DNA from: Bodo saltans
Lineage: Eukaryota > Euglenozoa > Kinetoplastea > Eubodonida > Bodonidae
Assembly (NCBI GenBank): GCA_001460835.1
Contig: CYKH01002042.1
Location: 10,034-32,184, forward strand
DNA: 22,151 nucleotides
Direction: 5' to 3'
In this document: in pieces, positions 17,791-22,151 of the stretch
How the letters are laid out: the number at the start of each line of letters is the position of its first letter
Position numbering within the stretch: the stretch's first letter is position 1
Program-made: the position numbers and the translations under genes
Notes under the pieces: model-generated
Told to the model about the DNA's origin: nothing
The model's input: only the letters and a program-made list of their open reading frames with translations
Database searches by the model: none

Positions 17791-17944
17791 TAGTTCCCTT
17801 GTTCGCCAATGACGCCAAGGTGACCAAGACTGAAGTGTCCTACGAGAATGGTTCAAAAAGAGTTTTCCGTTTATTGCGCTTAGAACTTTTTAAAGACCGA
17901 GGGTTGCGTGTTCGTTTCACAATAATGCACTCTGCACTAGTAAC

Positions 17945-17975
17945 TTGGATTCTATTCTCTTGTGTACATACATAG
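17945..17975 (+). promoter_or_regulatory. Possible trans-splice acceptor abutting the start of the gene at 17978
   Basis: TTGGATTCTATTCTCTTGTG and following reaches the first AG at 17974-17975, only 2 bases before the ATG at 17978. If it is used, the coding start nearly touches the spliced leader. The ATG at 17990 would then be a plausible alternative start. Confidence 0.4.
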
Positions 17976-17977
17976 GA

Positions 17978-19738
17978 ATGGATCGGAAAATGCCAAACCA
18001 AAAGATGTATGATTGGCCAGAATTGCGAGGGTTAGTACCGAACGCATCGTCCCCCCAGCCACGGCTGGCAATGGCAACATATGGAGCGAAAGCAGCGGGC
18101 CCAAGTGGATCATCTGTACAACCAGCGAATCAGGTATTGTCTGTACAGCAGCAGCCAAAGAAGCCCGTCTACGCATGGCACCGCAACAAACAAATCCCAG
18201 CAGCAGCTGTGAATCCGAATTTGACATCTTCGACAACATCACCAAGCATGCACGATCTTTCTCTCGAGACGTTTGCACCACCCCACCGCTCCTCTACCAT
18301 TGCTGTCAGACGTGAACTGTCGCATCCTACCTACCCTACATCTCAGTCTGTTGATGCCCCACTGTTGCCGGTGATGAAGCGTACTGTCATGAAGAATCCT
18401 CCTGCGATGCTGAAGCGCATCAACGACGTAGAGGTGACAGCGTCCGCTCGCGGAGATGCTTCGAAACAAATGGACGGGCGGCACGAGCTGAACCCCTCTG
18501 GGAAGCAGTGGGTTTTTCAAATGCCGACTGCACTGAACAGCAACGCCCCAATTCCCACGCAAGACAATTCGGGATCGGACGACGAGGGTGTAGGCTCCGT
18601 GAGGCAGGCGAAGGCGACGGCTCGCGGAACGTCGCATGTGGCAGCAAACGTGCAAGCATCTCGTAGCGTTCATTGGCAGGAGACAACCAACACGCAGCAT
18701 GCAGTGCGGAAGACGACTAAGCGACGCCCACTCGATTCTACCTCCCAGAACCGAATCGTCAACGGCAAGAGTGACGAGCTTCAAATTGAGGGGAGTGCGT
18801 ACAGCGACAGCAACCTTCCCACCAACGCTCTGCTGGCGTTAGAAACCCACGTGGCTCGGGAGCGACGAGCGCGTGAGGAGCTCGCGTACGCCCATCGACA
18901 AGTCCTGCAGTCGTTCAGGCAAGTCGTTCGAGTGTTCTTTGCCACCATCGTAGACGATCAGCACACGAAGCGAGGCCCAGCAGCGGTATCGCTTGCCAAA
19001 TGCTCCGTCGTCGTCCACACATTAGTGACGACCATTCAATCGTACGTTCGTGGGCAACTGTCCCAGCGCAACGCCAATGTTCGTCGATTTGGTACGTCCA
19101 CGACGACGTTAGCGGTGCGCTTGCAAATGAGCAATAAAATGCTACCTCCCCTGCTCGACGTAGATGCTATTGGCACACGAGGCGACTTCACACCTATGAC
19201 GGCGGGAGGGGGGACGACGACAGCTACAACCAGCGAGGAGGCAAGTGATGAGTTGTCAACGAGCCGCTCAAGTGTTCACGACTTACTTCTCGACCATCAA
19301 ACGATCTCCCGCCTCAAGCAACTGTACTTCGATTATTACGACTGCGAAACCTTCGTGCTTGAGGGTGGTGTCCGCACTGTTGACAGCACAACGAAGTTTC
19401 TCTCAGGAGAACGACAAGAAGATATGCGCCACCTCATTGAAGAGAGGAACGTGCTAGAAGAAGTGGCAGAAGACGTCGAGGCGTCAGTGACGCCGACGTG
19501 GGGCCACCACGAGCATCACGAAGATCCATCAGGTTACATTCCAGAAGAGCTTCCATTGGATACCCCGCCAGCCGGTCGGCACCAAGTAGCGTCACGCATT
19601 GCGTCGGCAGTCTCCATTGCCTTCAACGAGTCCCACGCCATGAGGGACATCTTCGGCTCCCCTCGAACCGCCTCGGATTTAGGATCTCCGTGCTCGTACA
19701 TGGAGAACGGCATTGAATGTGAAGTGGAGGAATTGTAA
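17978..19738 (+). CDS. Hypothetical protein, largely disordered with a central helical region
   Basis: 586 residues from the first ATG (the longer ORF opens at a TTG). The first 285 residues are low complexity, rich in S, T, P, A and Q, with scattered basic patches (VRKTTKRRP). A helical, charged block follows at about 285-370 (THVARERRAREELAYAHRQ, then SFRQVVRVFFATIVDDQ and VVVHTLVTTIQSYVRGQL). A Thr/Gly-rich linker leads to an acidic C-terminus (LIEERNVLEEVAEDVEA, ending VEEL). There is no signal peptide or membrane helix. I recognise no family. The composition suggests a scaffold or cytoskeleton-associated protein with phosphorylation sites, which is only inference. The in-frame ATG at 17990 would remove four residues. 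Confidence 0.75.
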   Translation: MDRKMPNQKMYDWPELRGLVPNASSPQPRLAMATYGAKAAGPSGSSVQPANQVLSVQQQPKKPVYAWHRNKQIPAAAVNPNLTSSTTSPSMHDLSLETFAPPHRSSTIAVRRELSHPTYPTSQSVDAPLLPVMKRTVMKNPPAMLKRINDVEVTASARGDASKQMDGRHELNPSGKQWVFQMPTALNSNAPIPTQDNSGSDDEGVGSVRQAKATARGTSHVAANVQASRSVHWQETTNTQHAVRKTTKRRPLDSTSQNRIVNGKSDELQIEGSAYSDSNLPTNALLALETHVARERRAREELAYAHRQVLQSFRQVVRVFFATIVDDQHTKRGPAAVSLAKCSVVVHTLVTTIQSYVRGQLSQRNANVRRFGTSTTTLAVRLQMSNKMLPPLLDVDAIGTRGDFTPMTAGGGTTTATTSEEASDELSTSRSSVHDLLLDHQTISRLKQLYFDYYDCETFVLEGGVRTVDSTTKFLSGERQEDMRHLIEERNVLEEVAEDVEASVTPTWGHHEHHEDPSGYIPEELPLDTPPAGRHQVASRIASAVSIAFNESHAMRDIFGSPRTASDLGSPCSYMENGIECEVEEL

Positions 19739-19790
19739 ACAAATTCTATCAACCAAACAAGAAACTACGTTTGGAAATTCATATTAAGAC

Positions 19791-19858
19791 GCAAGTCATT
19801 ACAGTGTTTCAGTACTTTGTACATTGCTGATTGCATGAATGGTGCAATAATGACTTGC
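19791..19858. repeat. Perfect 11-bp inverted repeat with 46-base spacer
   Basis: GCAAGTCATTA (19791-19801) is the exact reverse complement of TAATGACTTGC (19848-19858). The core AATGACTTG recurs as a direct copy at 19901-19909. It may form a weak stem in the 3' UTR of the upstream gene; no function is known. Confidence 0.6.
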
Positions 19859-19907
19859 ACTGTCCTACCTCCTGTCATAAGGAGAGTTTCGAACGCGGCA
19901 AATGACT

Positions 19908-19940
19908 TGTTTCCTTATTGTTGTTCTTGATTACGATAAG
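19908..19940 (+). promoter_or_regulatory. Trans-splice acceptor for the PAS gene
   Basis: A T-rich tract (TTGTTTCCTTATTGTTGTTC and following) reaches the first AG at 19939-19940, giving a predicted 14-base 5' UTR before the ATG at 19955. Confidence 0.5.
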
Positions 19941-19954
19941 AATTATAACACGAA

Positions 19955-21532
19955 ATGGAGTTGTGCACAAGTGATAGTTGTGACACAAGTGAACTCGCGT
20001 TTTTTACATTTAGACACAACGATGATCAACGAATTCAGTTTGTTTGTTTAGGCTTGCACCAGCTTCATGCTGCTGTGCGATCACTGCGTTTGTCGCTGCT
20101 CAATGAGATGAGTTTACAAGCATCGTTTTCTTCCCTTGGGGCCCATGCAATCATGAGCCGCATCACAGAGCTGATCAATACAGTAGTGGACAAGGATGGA
20201 CACGTCAGGATCGGCTACGAATCGTCTTCAGCCTGCCCTCCTGTGTGGACGTCACTCGTGTCCCTGTTGGCGCGGCTGCGGAGGAATTGGGACGCATTGG
20301 TTGAATGTTGCCACAAGAACACACCCGTGACTGCGGAGATCCTTGACACCCTCAGTGACACTTGTCTTGAGATACGAAAAGCAGCGCCCCTCTTGGAATT
20401 GCGCAACAAATTAATCGTCGCTCCATCAGCTCGGGATGCAAACGTGCCTCGGTGGATGCTGCGCAACGGTGAAGTTGTCGCTGGGCTTATGTTTGCACTT
20501 GTTGCCGCGATGGTCGTGCTGTCGTGGACTTTGCACGCTGGCGTCGTGCTGCCCATCATCTCGACGTGTATTGCTTTGGTATTGTCAGGATTGATGCTGA
20601 TGATTCTTCCAAGCTCCTTGACGCAACGAGCGTCTGCACAGGATGACACAATGATTCGTGGCCCAGCGACAACTGCAAGCGATAGAGGCGTACCTCCTCA
20701 TTCTGGCGTCGTTGGTGTGACTGCTCGGGCTGTTACGATCGGTGTGGATAGCAAGCGCAACATCATCGAATGGAATAGTGCCGCCCGGGATGTCTTTGGG
20801 TGGGATCTTGGAGAGCTGAAGGGGCGCCCGTTCGCTACGATATTTGAACCCGACACCAACCTCGACGGCCTACTTTTGCCGGTGGAATCGAACAGATCGT
20901 ACACAGGAAGACATTTGAAAGTCATGAGCAAAGACTCGTCATTTAAGAACTTACTGGCCACTGTAGTGCCCCACCCCAACGATAGAGCAGGATGGTTGAT
21001 CTCTGGTGTCGTGGACCTCAACGATAAAGGCAATGCGGTGAGGTACTTTTCAAACCTCGCTCAATTTCTTATTCAGACATTCGATACTGAGAGCGTCGGT
21101 ACCTTCATGCAACTCATACCTGATCTGGTGGAGGGTGGCGTTAGCAAGTGGACACGAGGTAGTGTTCCTGAGTTTCTACGTTCAAAGTTTCCTGAAATGA
21201 TTCGCCATCCCGAGCTATCAGGAGATCTCGCGGAGGTGTACCACGACCGCGCCAACTTGTCTGTTGTTGCTGAAGTGCTGCACCGATCGCAGGAATACAT
21301 TCAGTCTATCACCGTGGAGGAGTGCGATGCTGAAAGTGGTGAAGTGTTTTCGTTGCACTTCCAAGTAAGAATTACGTTCAAGACTAGCGAGCTGCACAAG
21401 GAAAAAGGCGAGCTGCGTGCCGCACTACAAGACGTCAAGTCCTGTGTGTTCAACTCACTCGTTGATGAGACAGACCTGGTGATTGTTGTTCCAGCCCAAC
21501 GAGCACCTTTTAGTCAATCTCTCATCGTGTAA
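19955..21532 (+). CDS. Membrane-anchored PAS-domain protein, ending at a duplication junction
   Basis: 525 residues. The N-terminal region (1-173) is helical and unrecognised, with no signal peptide. Two hydrophobic segments (174-193 and 197-218) separated by only a few residues suggest a hairpin, so both ends probably face the cytosol. A PAS domain follows at about 255-357, with the classic pattern NIIEWNSAARDVFGWDLGEL, W273 in the core and GRPFATIFEP. PAS domains sense ligands, redox state or light and relay to a C-terminal output domain. Residues 358-525 have no recognised output domain. The stop at 21530-21532 is created where two copies of a 600-bp tandem repeat meet, so the natural protein probably continues as in the second copy (GTA GGT instead of GTG TAA) and is longer. 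Kinase or cyclase outputs are common partners of PAS but cannot be seen here. Confidence 0.75.
   Translation: MELCTSDSCDTSELAFFTFRHNDDQRIQFVCLGLHQLHAAVRSLRLSLLNEMSLQASFSSLGAHAIMSRITELINTVVDKDGHVRIGYESSSACPPVWTSLVSLLARLRRNWDALVECCHKNTPVTAEILDTLSDTCLEIRKAAPLLELRNKLIVAPSARDANVPRWMLRNGEVVAGLMFALVAAMVVLSWTLHAGVVLPIISTCIALVLSGLMLMILPSSLTQRASAQDDTMIRGPATTASDRGVPPHSGVVGVTARAVTIGVDSKRNIIEWNSAARDVFGWDLGELKGRPFATIFEPDTNLDGLLLPVESNRSYTGRHLKVMSKDSSFKNLLATVVPHPNDRAGWLISGVVDLNDKGNAVRYFSNLAQFLIQTFDTESVGTFMQLIPDLVEGGVSKWTRGSVPEFLRSKFPEMIRHPELSGDLAEVYHDRANLSVVAEVLHRSQEYIQSITVEECDAESGEVFSLHFQVRITFKTSELHKEKGELRAALQDVKSCVFNSLVDETDLVIVVPAQRAPFSQSLIV
20931..21528 (+). repeat. Tandem direct repeat, copy 1 (598 bp)
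   Basis: It is identical to 21531-22128 at every compared position but one: G at 21127 corresponds to C at 21727 (CTG to CTC, both Leu). It encodes residues 326-524 of the PAS protein. Flanks differ on both sides (A at 20930 versus T at 21530; G at 21529 versus A at 22129), which sets the exact limits. Confidence 0.97.
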
Positions 21533-22128
21533 GACTCGTCATTTAAGAACTTACTGGCCACTGTAGTGCCCCACCCCAACGATAGAGCAGGATGGTTGAT
21601 CTCTGGTGTCGTGGACCTCAACGATAAAGGCAATGCGGTGAGGTACTTTTCAAACCTCGCTCAATTTCTTATTCAGACATTCGATACTGAGAGCGTCGGT
21701 ACCTTCATGCAACTCATACCTGATCTCGTGGAGGGTGGCGTTAGCAAGTGGACACGAGGTAGTGTTCCTGAGTTTCTACGTTCAAAGTTTCCTGAAATGA
21801 TTCGCCATCCCGAGCTATCAGGAGATCTCGCGGAGGTGTACCACGACCGCGCCAACTTGTCTGTTGTTGCTGAAGTGCTGCACCGATCGCAGGAATACAT
21901 TCAGTCTATCACCGTGGAGGAGTGCGATGCTGAAAGTGGTGAAGTGTTTTCGTTGCACTTCCAAGTAAGAATTACGTTCAAGACTAGCGAGCTGCACAAG
22001 GAAAAAGGCGAGCTGCGTGCCGCACTACAAGACGTCAAGTCCTGTGTGTTCAACTCACTCGTTGATGAGACAGACCTGGTGATTGTTGTTCCAGCCCAAC
22101 GAGCACCTTTTAGTCAATCTCTCATCGT
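21531..22128 (+). repeat. Tandem direct repeat, copy 2 (598 bp)
   Basis: Second copy, offset by exactly 600 bp from the first. Two bases (GT, 21529-21530) separate the copies. Unlike copy 1, it continues past its end into new sequence (from 22129). Confidence 0.97.
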
Positions 22129-22151
22129 AGGTGCTTCCCGAGTGAAACAGA
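21533..22151 (+). pseudogene. In-frame continuation of the PAS protein after the junction stop, partial
   Basis: Because the offset is 600 bp (200 codons), this stretch is in the same frame as the PAS gene and has no stop up to the window edge. It re-encodes residues 327-525 and then continues with GASRVKQ, which copy 1 lacks. It has no ATG or acceptor of its own at its left end. It is either the real 3' part of the gene, separated by the duplication, or a product of a misassembled contig. The continuation beyond 22151 is not visible. Confidence 0.7.

Larger units (their letters stand above)
19739..19954 (+). other. Intergenic region with an inverted repeat
   Basis: 216 bp between the disordered-protein gene and the PAS gene. 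It contains the 11-bp inverted repeat described separately, a small CTCCT/AGGAG hairpin (19869-19884) and the acceptor of the PAS gene. No RNA gene is recognisable. Confidence 0.45.

Noticed and set aside
18239-18784. 181-residue minus-strand ORF within the disordered-protein gene
   Set aside because: No acceptor on that strand, a random Arg/Ser-rich composition, and all supported genes run on the + strand.
21073-21900. Two identical 75-residue minus-strand ORFs
   Set aside because: They are shadows of the tandem duplication in the PAS gene, not a repeated gene pair.
20931-22128. Mobile element or transposon as source of the repeat
   Set aside because: The repeated unit is ordinary coding sequence of the PAS gene, with no terminal repeats, target-site duplication or transposase.
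1-22151. Bacterial operon, CRISPR array or tRNA genes
   Set aside because: Protein families are eukaryotic, there are no ribosome-binding sites or short regular repeats, and no cloverleaf-like segment was seen in the spacers.

Overview
The window looks like nuclear DNA of a kinetoplastid, most plausibly a free-living bodonid such as Bodo saltans (inference). All eleven genes lie on the + strand, none needs an intron, spacers are about 110-320 bp, and most genes follow a pyrimidine tract ending in an AG a few to tens of bases before the first in-frame ATG. That is the usual signature of polycistronic transcription with spliced-leader trans-splicing. TAA, TAG and TGA all serve as stops, so the code is standard. 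The protein families (IP3 receptor, eL37, protein-only RNase P, Exo70) are eukaryotic, so ORFs that open at TTG were moved to the first suitable ATG.

Layout: (1) 73-7311, complete inositol trisphosphate receptor-type Ca2+ channel; (2) 7630-8439, GRAM/PH-like protein; (3) 8578-9342, small protein with five spaced motifs ending in RL; (4) 9465-9998, small unrecognised protein; (5) 10154-11911, protein-only RNase P with all expected catalytic and zinc residues; (6) 12024-12278, ribosomal protein eL37; (7) 12442-13107, single-pass membrane protein behind a tiny overlapping uORF; (8) 13263-15434, RluA-type pseudouridine synthase with a long N-terminal extension; (9) 15586-17790, Exo70-like exocyst subunit; (10) 17978-19738, unrecognised low-complexity protein; (11) 19955-21532, membrane-anchored PAS-domain protein cut short by a tandem duplication.

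The genes do not form one pathway, as expected of a kinetoplastid transcription unit. They cover Ca2+ release, membrane or exocytosis functions, tRNA 5' processing, RNA pseudouridylation, translation and sensing. The most striking structural feature is at the right end: 598 bp are repeated in tandem with a 600-bp offset and a single silent difference. The junction turns a Lys codon (AAA) into a stop (TAA), while the second copy stays in the same frame and runs open to the window edge. This is either a recent duplication that truncates the PAS gene or an assembly join of two haplotypes. Other points worth checking are the partly degenerate IP3-contact residues in the receptor, the uORF that overlaps its main start, and several extremely short predicted 5' UTRs.
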